NCBI RefSeq assembly: GCF_030529325.1
Contig: NZ_JAUMXC010000019.1
Coordinates: forward strand, 1-37,682
Length of the DNA stretch: 37,682 nt
Origin: Porphyromonas sp.
GTDB lineage: Bacteria; Bacteroidota; Bacteroidia; Bacteroidales; Porphyromonadaceae
Reading direction: 5' to 3'
Shown: positions 17,237 through 26,021 of the stretch, piece after piece
How the letters are laid out: each line of letters starts with the position of its first letter
How positions within the stretch are numbered: the first letter of the stretch is position 1
Notes under the pieces: generated by a model
What the model saw: only the letters and a program-made list of their open reading frames with translations
Database searches by the model: none
Told to the model about the DNA's origin: nothing
Program-made: the position numbers and the translations under genes

Positions 17237-17707
17237 TCAATACCTTACTTTCTTCACAGCATCCATCTCCCGCCTCTGATCTTTTTCCTTGAGAGAGGCT
17301 CTCTTATCATATTGTTTTTTACCCTTGGCGATACCTACCACAAGCTTTGCAAGCCCTTTTTCACTGATAAAAAGCCGTACGGGTATGAGGGTAATCCCGG
17401 TATTTTTGGCCTCACTTGAGAGTGTCCGTATCTCACGCTTGTTGAGCAACAGCTTACGATCACGCCTTGGCTCATGGTTGTTATACGTACCATAGAAGTA
17501 CTCCCCGATGTACATATTTTTCACCCATATCTCACCATTGTGCGCGATGCAATAAGTATCAACGAGCGAAGCCTTACCCAATCGGATGGACTTGATCTCT
17601 GTACCGTATAAGACTATCCCTGCAGTATAGGTATCAAGGATCTCGTAGTCAAACGTAGCCCTCTTATTCTTTATTACGACTTTATTATCAAATTTCTTCT
17701 TTGCCAT
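17237..17707 (-). CDS. smpB: SsrA-binding protein SmpB
   Basis: SmpB binds tmRNA and brings it to stalled ribosomes for trans-translation. The 156-residue protein shows the family core: [47 protein letters not shown] and [12 protein letters not shown], then [19 protein letters not shown] and a basic tail. The C-terminal [12 protein letters not shown] is the part that folds in the decoding centre. A TATCTTTG box sits 41 bp upstream at 17748-17755. No tmRNA gene was recognised in the window. Confidence 0.97.
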   Translation of the reverse strand: MAKKKFDNKVVIKNKRATFDYEILDTYTAGIVLYGTEIKSIRLGKASLVDTYCIAHNGEIWVKNMYIGEYFYGTYNNHEPRRDRKLLLNKREIRTLSSEAKNTGITLIPVRLFISEKGLAKLVVGIAKGKKQYDKRASLKEKDQRREMDAVKKVRY

Positions 17708-17747
17708 TGTGTACTCTCCCTTAGATATCCTTGGAGTTTCTGATAGG

Positions 17748-17755
17748 CAAAGATA
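17748..17755 (-). promoter_or_regulatory. Bacteroidetes -7 element of smpB
   Basis: Reads TATCTTTG on the minus strand, 41 bp before the smpB ATG. The -33 element is not clear. Confidence 0.5.
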
Positions 17756-18013
17756 CTTATTATTTACAACGTAACCGTAGGCCCTTTTCCGCTCATGAAT
17801 TTGTCAATGAGGCAAAGAGCCGATATACAATAGAGTATTGGGAAAAAGCCGGAATTAGAGTTCCTCTCCTATTACCCCTTATATCTCATGAAAATGATAT
17901 GCTTACCTTGACAAGTCAAAGTAGGCATATCGATTCATCAAGGTAGGCACATTGATTTGTACCCTTCTACCACTTTTGGAATCTCACGAAGAAAATAACC
18001 GAATAGCCCCACC
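17756..18013. other. Non-coding stretch between divergent smpB and the PEGA gene
   Basis: This is the middle of a 389-bp gap (17708-18096). A short open frame at 17731-17946 overlaps the smpB promoter and has no family features, so it is not called. The stretch holds a two-unit 22-bp repeat at 17918-17961 and nothing else recognisable. Confidence 0.55.
17918..17961 (+). repeat. Two tandem 22-bp units
   Basis: Units 17918-17939 and 17940-17961 agree at 16 of 22 positions, with the shared core GTAGGCA. The period is the same 22 bp as the array at 26130-26217 and the word ATCAAGnTAG recurs, so a distant relation is possible but not proven. Confidence 0.5.
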
Positions 18014-18043
18014 TTGTCTGCACAGTTTTATTTTATACCTTTA
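18014..18043 (+). promoter_or_regulatory. Bacteroidetes-type promoter of the PEGA lipoprotein gene
   Basis: TTG (18014-18016), 19-bp spacer, TACCTTTA (18036-18043). Only the last base departs from TAnnTTTG. The ATG is about 53 bp downstream. Confidence 0.6.
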
Positions 18044-18096
18044 TCCCCACAAGAATTAACTACTTATTTCCATTATTCACACTTTAATCAATCGCT

Positions 18097-18558
18097 ATGA
18101 AGAAAATTACATTTGTGGCAGCCATCGCGCTGATCTTTACTCTTCTCTTTTCGAGCTGTGCAACCATCTTCACAGGAACAACGGACACTATCAGATTCAA
18201 TTCCGATCCTCAAGGAGCGACTGTCTATATCGATGGAGTAGAAATCTGCAAGACCCCCTGCACCTATGACGTCCCACGTTCGCTGGCTGACAAACAGCTT
18301 GAGGTAAGACTGGATGGCTATGAAGTCAAAGTCCTCACTCTCAGTAGGAAATTCAATACCATGACAGTCCTCAATATCTTCAATGGACTGGTCGGTTGGG
18401 CTATCGATGCTGCGACAGGAGCGATGATGCAGTATAGTCGTAAAGGCTATGATATCACTTTGACAAAGAAGATCAAAGAGGTTGCAAAGAATAATCCTTC
18501 TGAAATTCACATCGACACTGTCAATAAGGTAGTCGCATTCCACTTAGAGGAAAACTGA
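18097..18558 (+). CDS. PEGA-domain lipoprotein
   Basis: A 153-residue predicted lipoprotein. The signal peptide MKKITFVAAIALIFTLLFSSC ends in a lipobox with Cys21 as the likely acylated residue. Residues about 32-75 form a PEGA-like beta domain (FNSDPQGATVYIDGVEICKTPCTYDV in pieces: SDPQGATVYIDG, KTPCTYDV, LDGYE). A hydrophobic glycine/alanine-rich segment follows (about 90-110, LNIFNGLVGWAIDAATGAMM), which may sit in or against the membrane. PEGA proteins are surface or periplasmic and mostly of unknown function. It is a single gene with its own promoter and a shared terminator. Confidence 0.88.
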   Translation: MKKITFVAAIALIFTLLFSSCATIFTGTTDTIRFNSDPQGATVYIDGVEICKTPCTYDVPRSLADKQLEVRLDGYEVKVLTLSRKFNTMTVLNIFNGLVGWAIDAATGAMMQYSRKGYDITLTKKIKEVAKNNPSEIHIDTVNKVVAFHLEEN

Positions 18559-18593
18559 TATCCGGGGAAGAGGCACCTCCCAAAACAAAACAG

Positions 18594-18629
18594 AAAGGCT
18601 CACCAAACGATAAGTCCGGTGAGCCTTTT
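18594..18629. terminator. Bidirectional terminator between the PEGA gene and aspS
   Basis: AAAGGCTCACC (18594-18604) pairs with GGTGAGCCTTT (18618-18628). It is followed by TTTTC on the plus strand and by CTGTTTTG on the minus strand. The two genes converge on it. Confidence 0.85.
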
Positions 18630-18651
18630 CTATATCCTGAACGTATTGAAA

Positions 18652-20418
18652 TTACTTTTCCAATTGAGATAGATCAACCTTAAGGAATAACTCATCAAGC
18701 TGCTCTGTATCCAGCACTGAAGGAGCATCAATCATTACATCTCGACCTGAATTATTCTTAGGAAATGCAATACAGTCTCTAATGCTGTTGAGACCTGCAA
18801 AAAGGGATACCCAACGGTCAAAGCCATAAGCTATACCACCATGAGGAGGGGCCCCGTACTTGAAAGCATTCATGAGGAAACCAAACTGCTCTTCAGCCTT
18901 CTCCTTTGTAAACCCGAGGAGAGTAAACATTTTTTGCTGGAGTTCACTGTCAAAAATACGTATGGATCCGCCACCGACTTCAACACCGTTGATAACCATA
19001 TCGTACGCATTGGCACGCACCTCCTTGGGATTGGTATCCAAGAGAGATATATCTTCCAACTTCGGAGAAGTAAATGGATGGTGCATAGCATAGAACCTCT
19101 GAGTATCTTCGTCCCATTCAAATAGAGGGAAATCCACAACCCATAAGCATGAAAACTTATTTGGATCCATAAGACCGAGACGGCGAGCCACCTCGAGACG
19201 GAGTTCTCCAAGTTGTTTGCGAGTCTTCATGACATCATCACCACTGAGGATAAGGATAAGGTCTCCGGACTTCGCTCCCATCGCCTTTGCCATCTCTGAG
19301 CGGACTTCATCAGAGTAGAATTTGTCCACACTACTCTTGACAGAGCCGTCTTCCTGTACACGAGCATAAACCATCCCCTTGGCTCCGATCTGAGGCTTCT
19401 TGACATATTCTGTGAGTTCATCAAGCTGCTTGCGGGTGTATTCTGCTGCACCCTCAACACATATACCGCCTATGTATGCAGCACTGTCGAAGACACTGAA
19501 GCCATGGCCTTTCAAGATACCATCAAGCTCAACAAACTTCATCTCAAAGCGAGTATCAGGCTTGTCTGAGCCATAGTACTTCATTGCATCATGCCATGAG
19601 ATACGGGGATAAGCCTCAGTTTGTTCTATACCAAGCACCGTTTTGAACAAATACTTAGAAAGACCTTCAAACGTATTCAGCACATCTTCTCTATCCACAA
19701 AACTCATCTCACAGTCGATCTGAGTAAACTCGGGTTGCCTGTCAGCTCTTAAGTCTTCGTCACGGAAACACTTCACAATCTGAAAATACCTATCAAACCC
19801 TGAGACCATCAACAACTGTTTAAACGTCTGAGGAGATTGAGGAAGTGCATAAAACTCTCCGGCATTCATGCGTGAAGGAACAACAAAGTCCCTTGCACCT
19901 TCAGGAGTAGACTTGATAAGCACGGGTGTCTCGACCTCTAGGAAATTGAGACTATCAAGGTAACGTCGTATGATAATAGACATACAGTGGCGTAATTCTA
20001 GATTTTTACGCACCACATCTCTACGAAGATCCAAATACCTATACTTCATACGTAACTCATCTCCACCATCAGTCTGATCTTCAATAGTGAATGGAGGGGT
20101 GTCTGCCCTATTGAGTACATTGAGAGTGTTTACAGCAACTTCGATTTCCCCTGTTGGGATATTGTCGTTCTTTGCACTACGCTCTGTGACTGTTCCCGTG
20201 ACTTGAATGACGTACTCACGACCGAGCTCGCCGGCTCTGTGACAAAGCTCTTCACTCTTTTCGTTGCTAAATACAAGCTGTGTCACACCATACCTATCTC
20301 TCAAGTCAATAAAGGTCATACCTCCCATCTTGCGATTACGATACACCCAGCCTGCAAGTGTAACTTCCCTTCCTACATCGCTAAGTCTGAGCTCACCACA
20401 TGTGTTGGATCTGTACAT
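18652..20418 (-). CDS. aspS: Aspartyl-tRNA synthetase
   Basis: A class II synthetase charging tRNA-Asp. At 588 residues it is the bacterial type, with an N-terminal OB-fold anticodon domain (about 1-105, [24 protein letters not shown] in pieces: [18 protein letters not shown]), the catalytic core, and the bacterial GAD insertion (about 280-420). Motif 2 is [18 protein letters not shown]. Motif 3 reads [11 protein letters not shown], with Phe where many bacterial enzymes have Leu before the invariant DR. Bacterial-type AspRS is often discriminating, but tRNA-Asn specificity cannot be judged here. A TACCTTTG box lies at 20467-20474. Confidence 0.97.
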   Translation of the reverse strand: MYRSNTCGELRLSDVGREVTLAGWVYRNRKMGGMTFIDLRDRYGVTQLVFSNEKSEELCHRAGELGREYVIQVTGTVTERSAKNDNIPTGEIEVAVNTLNVLNRADTPPFTIEDQTDGGDELRMKYRYLDLRRDVVRKNLELRHCMSIIIRRYLDSLNFLEVETPVLIKSTPEGARDFVVPSRMNAGEFYALPQSPQTFKQLLMVSGFDRYFQIVKCFRDEDLRADRQPEFTQIDCEMSFVDREDVLNTFEGLSKYLFKTVLGIEQTEAYPRISWHDAMKYYGSDKPDTRFEMKFVELDGILKGHGFSVFDSAAYIGGICVEGAAEYTRKQLDELTEYVKKPQIGAKGMVYARVQEDGSVKSSVDKFYSDEVRSEMAKAMGAKSGDLILILSGDDVMKTRKQLGELRLEVARRLGLMDPNKFSCLWVVDFPLFEWDEDTQRFYAMHHPFTSPKLEDISLLDTNPKEVRANAYDMVINGVEVGGGSIRIFDSELQQKMFTLLGFTKEKAEEQFGFLMNAFKYGAPPHGGIAYGFDRWVSLFAGLNSIRDCIAFPKNNSGRDVMIDAPSVLDTEQLDELFLKVDLSQLEK

Positions 20419-20466
20419 TAGTTTTAATTATCTTAGTTATGAATTTATTATGCTCTTTAATAAGCA

Positions 20467-20474
20467 CAAAGGTA
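20467..20474 (-). promoter_or_regulatory. Bacteroidetes -7 element of aspS
   Basis: Reads TACCTTTG on the minus strand, 49 bp before the aspS ATG at 20418. A matching -33 element at normal spacing is not evident. Confidence 0.45.
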
Positions 20475-20573
20475 AATAAAATTTACCCTGTTGTTTATTC
20501 TTAAACACAATAATTTAAGGCTTCATTAACCGGCATAGATTTATAAAACTTTCCTCACATAGCAATAAATACA

Positions 20574-20581
20574 TATATTTG
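20574..20581 (+). promoter_or_regulatory. Bacteroidetes -7 element of the comB-like gene
   Basis: TATATTTG matches TAnnTTTG and lies 21 bp before the ATG at 20603. The -33 region is weak. Confidence 0.4.
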
Positions 20582-20602
20582 AAAAATTAAATCAGCACAA
20601 AA

Positions 20603-21325
20603 ATGAATACAGTAGATATAGTATTTTCTCCCGAACTCATAGAAGCGTACACCGACAAAACGAGCTTATGTATCGTAATAGACATACTCAGAGCATCAAG
20701 TACAATCATCACAGCACTTGCCAATGGAGCTGAAGCAATCTATCCCCTATCTGATATCTCAGAGGCGGAGACAAAGGCAGAGGAAGGTCTACTTGTGGGT
20801 GCTGAACGAAATGTATTGAAGTGTAACTTTTCGGCCTTTGGGAATGATCCCGCTGAATATGCTTCGGAAAAAGTAATGGGAAAGTCTATATACTTCACAA
20901 CCACAAATGGAACCTATACAATCCGTCGCTGCTTAAAATTTGGACACAGTGTAGTCATAGGAGGGTTTATAAATATCAATGCCATTGTACGATCATGCTC
21001 GGGGAAAGACGTATTGTGTGTTTGTGCCGGTTGGAAAGGGAAGTTCTGTGTTGAAGATGCTTTTTACGCCGGGGCCATTGTTGAAAGACTTAAGCACAGT
21101 CACAAGATCGGCAGTGATGCGGGACGGCTTATGAAAGAAATTTGGGATAGACACAAGAACGAGAAGTTTACCTTCATACAAGACTCCGATCATTACGAGC
21201 GTATGACTCGAGCCGGCAAAGAAGATGCGGTACCTTACTGTCTTACAGAAGATATAACGAATACTGTACCAACCGCAACTATCGATGAGGCAGGTATAAT
21301 AAGCTTGAGAGGAATTAGATATTAA
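20603..21325 (+). CDS. comB: ComB-like 2-phosphosulfolactate phosphatase
   Basis: Family members hydrolyse 2-phosphosulfolactate to sulfolactate, a step of coenzyme M synthesis in methanogens; many bacteria that make no coenzyme M also carry one. The 240-residue protein has the family's N-terminal core CIVIDILRASSTIITALANGA (given in pieces: VIDILRASST, ALANGAEAIYP), then LLVGAERN, FTTTNGTYTIRRC and VCAGWKGKFCVEDAFYAGAI. No other coenzyme M or sulfolactate gene is in the window, so the substrate here is uncertain. Its 3' end overlaps the convergent metallo-hydrolase gene by 11 bp. Confidence 0.88.
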   Translation: MNTVDIVFSPELIEAYTDKTSLCIVIDILRASSTIITALANGAEAIYPLSDISEAETKAEEGLLVGAERNVLKCNFSAFGNDPAEYASEKVMGKSIYFTTTNGTYTIRRCLKFGHSVVIGGFININAIVRSCSGKDVLCVCAGWKGKFCVEDAFYAGAIVERLKHSHKIGSDAGRLMKEIWDRHKNEKFTFIQDSDHYERMTRAGKEDAVPYCLTEDITNTVPTATIDEAGIISLRGIRY

Positions 21326-22088
21326 AGGATATAGTCAGACCGTCATAAGCCGGAAAAACGCAATCAGGTAAGATCCGCTCTATCTCCTCGTGACGTCCAA
21401 ACGTATGAGCAAAGTGAATGAGGTATGTTCGTCGAGGATCGATTTGTTGTATATAATCCAATGTCTCATCAAGACAGAGATGGGAAATGTGAGGGTAGAG
21501 ACGTAGAGTATTAATGATCAAGGTATCTATGCCCTTGATCTTTTGTAAAGTTTCTTCAGGCAAAGTTTTACAATCTGTGATATAAGCAAGATCTCCAACC
21601 TTAAATCCAAGAATTGGCAACTTCCCATGTATCACTCTCAGAGGCTCTACAGTTATGCGTTCGGTCAACCTAAGAGGCTCAAACGGAGCAATGGAGGTCA
21701 AATCTATATCGGGTACTCCGGGATACTTATTCTCCGCAAATGCATATGGCATACGAGTCTTGACAGCCTGTATCACATTAGGTTCTGCATATACATGACA
21801 AGCACTCTGTTTTCTAAAAAGTGGACGTATATCATCCAATCCTCCCACATGATCATAGTGTTCATGAGTGATAAGGATAGCATTGAGACGATCGACTTTA
21901 GCCTTGAGTAGTTGTTCTCTAAAATCAGGTCCACAGTCTATCAAGACTGAATCTTCACCCTCTGAGATAAGAGCCGACACCCTCAAACGACTATCCCTCG
22001 GATCTGTAGACATACATGTGTCGCAAGTACAACCAATCTCCGGAATACCGGTAGATGTCCCTGTACCCAAAAAAGTAAGTTGAGCCAT
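21315..22088 (-). CDS. MBL-fold metallo-hydrolase, PhnP/RNase Z-like
   Basis: A 257-residue cytosolic protein of the metallo-beta-lactamase superfamily. It opens with LTFLGTGTSTGIPEIGCTC, then CDTC, a Cys-rich start like that of PhnP-type phosphodiesterases. The metal motif HxHxDH is THEHYDHVGGLDDIRPL, and further ligands are likely in VIHGKLPILGF, ITDCKT and the C-terminal IHFAHTFGRHEE. Similar proteins act as phosphodiesterases, but the substrate is unknown here. It follows murB by 32 bp on the same strand and is probably cotranscribed. Confidence 0.88.
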   Translation of the reverse strand: MAQLTFLGTGTSTGIPEIGCTCDTCMSTDPRDSRLRVSALISEGEDSVLIDCGPDFREQLLKAKVDRLNAILITHEHYDHVGGLDDIRPLFRKQSACHVYAEPNVIQAVKTRMPYAFAENKYPGVPDIDLTSIAPFEPLRLTERITVEPLRVIHGKLPILGFKVGDLAYITDCKTLPEETLQKIKGIDTLIINTLRLYPHISHLCLDETLDYIQQIDPRRTYLIHFAHTFGRHEEIERILPDCVFPAYDGLTISFNI

Positions 22089-22120
22089 ACCAAATAAGGA
22101 GGTCTTTTCAGTCAGAAAAT

Positions 22121-23158
22121 TTATTTACCAAGAGGCAAATTACTACTCAAGGTCTTCACGAATTTGACTTCAGGATGCAAGCTTATTCCAAATTGCTTCT
22201 TTACGGCATCTTGGATCTCAATCGACCACGCAACAACATCCTCTCCCGTAGCTCCACCATGATTTACAATTACTAAAGGTTGTTTTTCGTAACACCCAAC
22301 ACGACCTTTTGCTTTACCCTTGAAGCCACACTGCTCAATAAGCCAAGCTGCAGGGATCTTATAGTGATCTCCGACAGCATAATACGGCACCTTACCATAT
22401 TTGCCTGTGATACGTTCATAAACAGATGAATCGACAATGGGATTCATAAAAAAGCTACCTGCATTGGGCAAATCCTTAGGATCGGGCAGCTTGGTCTCAC
22501 GTATGCCTATAACATGCTCTGCAATAGCCTTGGGTGTGAGTTGAGGTATCTCAGAGAGACCTTGAAGACCGGCATAGGAAAGTTGAGGATTGGGGTTCTT
22601 TGAAAGCCTCAATTCAATGGCATATATGAAGTAATGTCCCATATTTCGCTCCTTAAACACAGAGTAACGATAGCCATACTTGCACTCCTCACCGGAAAAA
22701 GCGCGTAAGCTACCATCCCTAAGGTCCACTGCGTACACTCTTGTGAGAACTTGACATATTTCCACCCCATAAGCCCCTATATTTTGGACGGCGGCAGCAC
22801 CACAATCACCCGGGATAAGCGCAAGATTTTCAATCCCCCAATAACCTTTCTCGGCTATTTCCATAACCAAATCATGCCACACCCTCCCGGCCTCGACTTG
22901 AACCGTAACAGCAGCGTCGTCCTCGGCAACAACCCTCCAATCCTGACCGGTAAACCGAACAATACAACCATTAAAATCTTCTGTAAATAAAAGATTACTT
23001 CCTCCTCCTACGATAAGATATGGTTGACTTCGGAAGAACTCGTCTCGGCACAGCCGCTGTATATCTTCCACACTTTCACAAGTAATGAAGTATGAAGCCT
23101 TTGCAGAAATTGCAAAGGTATTATTTTGTTTCAAGTCAAAATCCGCTGTGATATGCAT
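22121..23158 (-). CDS. murB: UDP-N-acetylenolpyruvoylglucosamine reductase
   Basis: MurB reduces UDP-GlcNAc-enolpyruvate to UDP-MurNAc with NADPH and FAD. The 345-residue length and sequence fit the type I (E. coli-like) enzyme. The FAD domain has NTFAISAKASYF, LIVGGGSNLLF and ENLALIPGDCGAAAVQNIGAYGVE (in pieces: LIPGDCGAAA, QNIGAYGVE). The catalytic serine is in NAGSFFMNP and the catalytic glutamate in the C-terminal HPEVKF. It is upstream of the metallo-hydrolase in a two-gene unit. Confidence 0.96.
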   Translation of the reverse strand: MHITADFDLKQNNTFAISAKASYFITCESVEDIQRLCRDEFFRSQPYLIVGGGSNLLFTEDFNGCIVRFTGQDWRVVAEDDAAVTVQVEAGRVWHDLVMEIAEKGYWGIENLALIPGDCGAAAVQNIGAYGVEICQVLTRVYAVDLRDGSLRAFSGEECKYGYRYSVFKERNMGHYFIYAIELRLSKNPNPQLSYAGLQGLSEIPQLTPKAIAEHVIGIRETKLPDPKDLPNAGSFFMNPIVDSSVYERITGKYGKVPYYAVGDHYKIPAAWLIEQCGFKGKAKGRVGCYEKQPLVIVNHGGATGEDVVAWSIEIQDAVKKQFGISLHPEVKFVKTLSSNLPLGK

Positions 23159-23186
23159 GATTACAAACCTATATAGTAAGAACTAA

Positions 23187-23224
23187 AGGCTAACCATAAG
23201 TCTGTATGACCTCATGGCTAGCCT
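23187..23224 (-). terminator. Probable terminator after the SPOR lipoprotein gene
   Basis: On the minus strand AGGCTAGCCAT pairs with ATGGTTAGCCT (one G-U pair), followed by TTTAGTTCTT. It lies between the SPOR gene stop and the murB start. Confidence 0.5.
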
Positions 23225-23289
23225 CCAGCAATGTGTAAAATATAGAGAAGCGGTCGATACCGACTCTCTACCTTTGATAGTTTAGTGTC

Positions 23290-23745
23290 TTAGAATGCTC
23301 TTTCAAGAATCCAGGCATCAGAGAAAAGGCTTCTGATCGCGTCACGGCTCTTCACCGCATCAGCCTTGTTGTCAAAGCTGGAAAGGATCACACGATACAT
23401 GCCCTTTTCATTTTGAGCCAAAAATGCGTGGTAACCCTGAGCTACCATTCTTTCCTTTAGAGACTTTGCATTAGTGATGTTTTGGAAGCTGCCAATAACG
23501 ACGCTGAATGTACGGAGCTTATTTGCATCCTCACCCTGAGCAGCTTGGACACGCTCTGATCTTGTCGCTTCAGTTGCGACAGGCATCACTTCATCTTGAC
23601 TTGTAGCACTCTGTGCCACTTCTTGTTGTTTTGCTCTTTCGTATGCTGCACGATATGCGCTTTGTTTAGGCTTACAAGAAGTCATCCCGGCAACCAAAGC
23701 AACAGCAGATACCAATAGTAATACTCGCTTCATAAAAGTGTTCAT
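23290..23745 (-). CDS. SPOR-domain lipoprotein
   Basis: A predicted lipoprotein of about 150 residues. The signal sequence MKRVLLLVSAVALVAGMTSC ends in a lipobox. A charged and Gln/Ala-rich linker follows, then a C-terminal SPOR domain of about 70 residues (TFSVVIGSFQNITNAKSLKERM... AFLAQNEKGMYRVILSSFDNKADA), which binds denuded septal peptidoglycan. The frame is open to 23808, but a -7 box at 23778-23785 places the transcript start inside that extension. The start is therefore set at 23745 (MNTFMKRV); 23733 is the alternative. It is divergent from the DPP5-like gene. Confidence 0.9.
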   Translation of the reverse strand: MNTFMKRVLLLVSAVALVAGMTSCKPKQSAYRAAYERAKQQEVAQSATSQDEVMPVATEATRSERVQAAQGEDANKLRTFSVVIGSFQNITNAKSLKERMVAQGYHAFLAQNEKGMYRVILSSFDNKADAVKSRDAIRSLFSDAWILERAF

Positions 23746-23777
23746 TTGAGGTTTAGAACTCTGTTCTTTAACTGTCC

Positions 23778-23785
23778 CAAAGGTA
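23778..23785 (-). promoter_or_regulatory. Bacteroidetes -7 element of the SPOR lipoprotein gene
   Basis: Reads TACCTTTG on the minus strand, 32 bp before the ATG at 23745. It excludes the longer frame starting at 23808. Confidence 0.5.
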
Positions 23786-23796
23786 ATAAAAAAATC

Positions 23797-23826
23797 TTGT
23801 GGTATCACTATTTATTTGTACTTTCG
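23797..23826 (+). promoter_or_regulatory. Bacteroidetes-type promoter of the S9 peptidase gene
   Basis: TTG (23797-23799), a 19-bp spacer, then TACTTTCG (23819-23826), one base from TAnnTTTG. It lies 42 bp before the ATG at 23869. Confidence 0.6.
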
Positions 23827-23868
23827 CACTGGTAGTTAAACCTTGATACATCATTAACTCTATAAAGT

Positions 23869-25944
23869 ATGAAAAAGAACACATTTTTTCTAACTATTTT
23901 AGCTTTTTTTATGTCGGCGATCACACCTAATATCGCTCAGGCACAGCAAAAAGACTTCACACCGGAAGTTCTTCTTTCGCTCTACCGCATCGGAGGTGCG
24001 CAATTAGCACCGAATGGTAAGACCTACCTTTATACAAGGTCTCTCCCATCATTGGAGAACAACAACTCAAATACCGAGATCTGTGTTGGAGATATCAGCA
24101 GTCCCGGCACGTCAAAAGTTTTGGTCAGCACCAAAGGGCACTCTCCGGTCTTCCTCGATGACAACACTATCGCCTTCATCTCATCGGAGTCAGGTAAGTC
24201 ACAGATATGCCTCGTAACACTTGATGGCAACAGACGCACCCTTTCATCATTTGACTTTGATGTTCAAGGCTTCCTATTTTCCCCCGACCGTAGCAAAGTC
24301 ATTATCATCAGAGAGGTCCCCTTACCATCTATCGTACGCACAGACCATCCGGAACTACCGAAGGCTACAGGAATTATCCTTGAGGACTTGATGTACAAGC
24401 ATTGGGATGAGTGGGTCACCACAGTCCCACAATCTTTTGTTGCATCCGTAGCTGCAGACCTTACAGTATCCGAAACAACAACTCCGATACTTTCGGAGGA
24501 AGAAAGATATGAACTCCCCACCAAGCCTTTTGGTGGTATTGAACAACTTGCATGGTCCAATGATGGCAAGGAGATCGCATACAGCTGTCGTAAAAAAGAG
24601 GGTCTTGCTTATGCATTGTCAACCAATACAGACATATATATATACAATACTGAAACTAAAGAGACTCGCAACATCACACAAGGAATGATGGGGTACGATA
24701 CTGACCCTGCATACTCTCCAGATGGTAAGTATATCACATGGATCAGTATGGAGCGTGATGGTTATGAAGCAGACTTGAAGCGCCTCTTTGCAATGGACCT
24801 AAAAACCGGTGAAAAGGTAAACCTCACAGCTCAATATGAATATTACGTAGACCATTATGAATGGCGCAAGGATAGCAAAGCTATCAGGTTCATCACAAAC
24901 GACATGGGGCTTAGCAATATCTTTGAGCTCAATGTTGCAACGCAAAAAGTTACCCCTATAACTACTTATGATGATGCTGATGTAGTCAGTCTTTCAGGGA
25001 GTGACAAGACCATACTCTACGCAGTACAGTCTATGAGATACCCTGCCGAAATACATGCTCTCCAACTAAAAAAGACTCGCAAGAGTAATGGTAAGGATAC
25101 TCGCCTCACAACAGAAAATGACGACAAATTAAAAGATATACCTAATATCACTATCCAAAAGCGTTGGATCACAACTACGGACAATAAAAAGATGCTCACA
25201 TGGGTCGTACTTCCTCCTAACTTTGATGCAAACAAAAAGTATCCTGCAATCCTCTACTGCCAAGGGGGACCACAAAGCACCGTGAGCCAATTCTGGAGCT
25301 ACAGATGGAACTTCCGCACTTTTGCTTCATACGGCTTCATACTTGTCGCTCCTAATCGAAGAGGTGTACCGGGCTTCGGACGAGAATGGAACGAACAGAT
25401 AAGTGGAGACTATGGTGGTCAAAACATGAAGGATTACCTTGCAGCAATCGACACGGTCAAGGCAGAGCCTTATGTCGATGAAAACCACTTGGGTGCTATG
25501 GGTGCAAGTTACGGAGGATTCTCTGTATATTGGCTTGCCGGTCACCACGAAGGAAGATTCAAAGCACTCTTTGCACACGCAGGTATATTTAACCTAGAAG
25601 CTCAATATCTTGAAACCGAAGAAAAGTTCTTTGCTAACTGGGATATGGGTGGCCCATACTGGGATAAGAGCAACAAGATTGCACAAAACACTTTTGCTAA
25701 CTCTCCTCATCGTTTCGTAGACAAGTGGACTGCACCAATCCTTATCTCTCACGGTGAAAAAGACTACCGAATCCTGGCTTCTCAAGGTCTTATGGCATTT
25801 GATGCAGCAAAAATGCGTGGTATACCTGCACGAGTACTCCTCTACCCTGATGAAAATCATTGGATACTCAAGCCCCAAAATGGAGCACTCTTCTACAAGG
25901 AATTCAACCACTGGATGTCCAAATGGCTAAAGCCCAATAAGTAA
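23869..25944 (+). CDS. dpp5: S9 family peptidase, dipeptidyl-peptidase 5-like
   Basis: A 691-residue secreted serine peptidase. The signal peptide is about residues 1-25 (ending AQA). A beta-propeller domain follows (about 30-420, with WSNDGKEIAY, YSPDGKYITWIS and similar blades), then a C-terminal alpha/beta-hydrolase domain. The catalytic triad is readable: Ser547 in GASYGG, Asp632 in GEKDYR and His664 in DENHW. The length and triad spacing agree with Porphyromonas DPP5, which releases dipeptides with hydrophobic residues at P1 in the periplasm, feeding asaccharolytic growth. DPP5 specificity is inferred by similarity. It has its own promoter and a strong terminator. Confidence 0.93.
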   Translation: MKKNTFFLTILAFFMSAITPNIAQAQQKDFTPEVLLSLYRIGGAQLAPNGKTYLYTRSLPSLENNNSNTEICVGDISSPGTSKVLVSTKGHSPVFLDDNTIAFISSESGKSQICLVTLDGNRRTLSSFDFDVQGFLFSPDRSKVIIIREVPLPSIVRTDHPELPKATGIILEDLMYKHWDEWVTTVPQSFVASVAADLTVSETTTPILSEEERYELPTKPFGGIEQLAWSNDGKEIAYSCRKKEGLAYALSTNTDIYIYNTETKETRNITQGMMGYDTDPAYSPDGKYITWISMERDGYEADLKRLFAMDLKTGEKVNLTAQYEYYVDHYEWRKDSKAIRFITNDMGLSNIFELNVATQKVTPITTYDDADVVSLSGSDKTILYAVQSMRYPAEIHALQLKKTRKSNGKDTRLTTENDDKLKDIPNITIQKRWITTTDNKKMLTWVVLPPNFDANKKYPAILYCQGGPQSTVSQFWSYRWNFRTFASYGFILVAPNRRGVPGFGREWNEQISGDYGGQNMKDYLAAIDTVKAEPYVDENHLGAMGASYGGFSVYWLAGHHEGRFKALFAHAGIFNLEAQYLETEEKFFANWDMGGPYWDKSNKIAQNTFANSPHRFVDKWTAPILISHGEKDYRILASQGLMAFDAAKMRGIPARVLLYPDENHWILKPQNGALFYKEFNHWMSKWLKPNK

Positions 25945-25974
25945 AATAAAGTAGAACTATTATTCTCTAGAATA

Positions 25975-26021
25975 AAAGACCACCCCGAAGCAAAAGACTT
26001 TATTGCTTCGGGGTGGTCTTT
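25975..26021 (+). terminator. Rho-independent terminator of the S9 peptidase gene
   Basis: A perfect 19-bp stem (25975-25993 with 26003-26021), loop of nine bases, GC-rich centre CACCCCGAAG, followed by TATT on the plus strand. Confidence 0.92.

Noticed and set aside
17731-17946. 71-codon open frame upstream of the PEGA gene
   Set aside because: It overlaps the smpB promoter, runs into the repeat units, and has no family features.
23164-23171. TAGGTTTG box on the minus strand before murB
   Set aside because: It ends only 5 bp before the ATG, too close for a normal leader, and overlaps a probable terminator.
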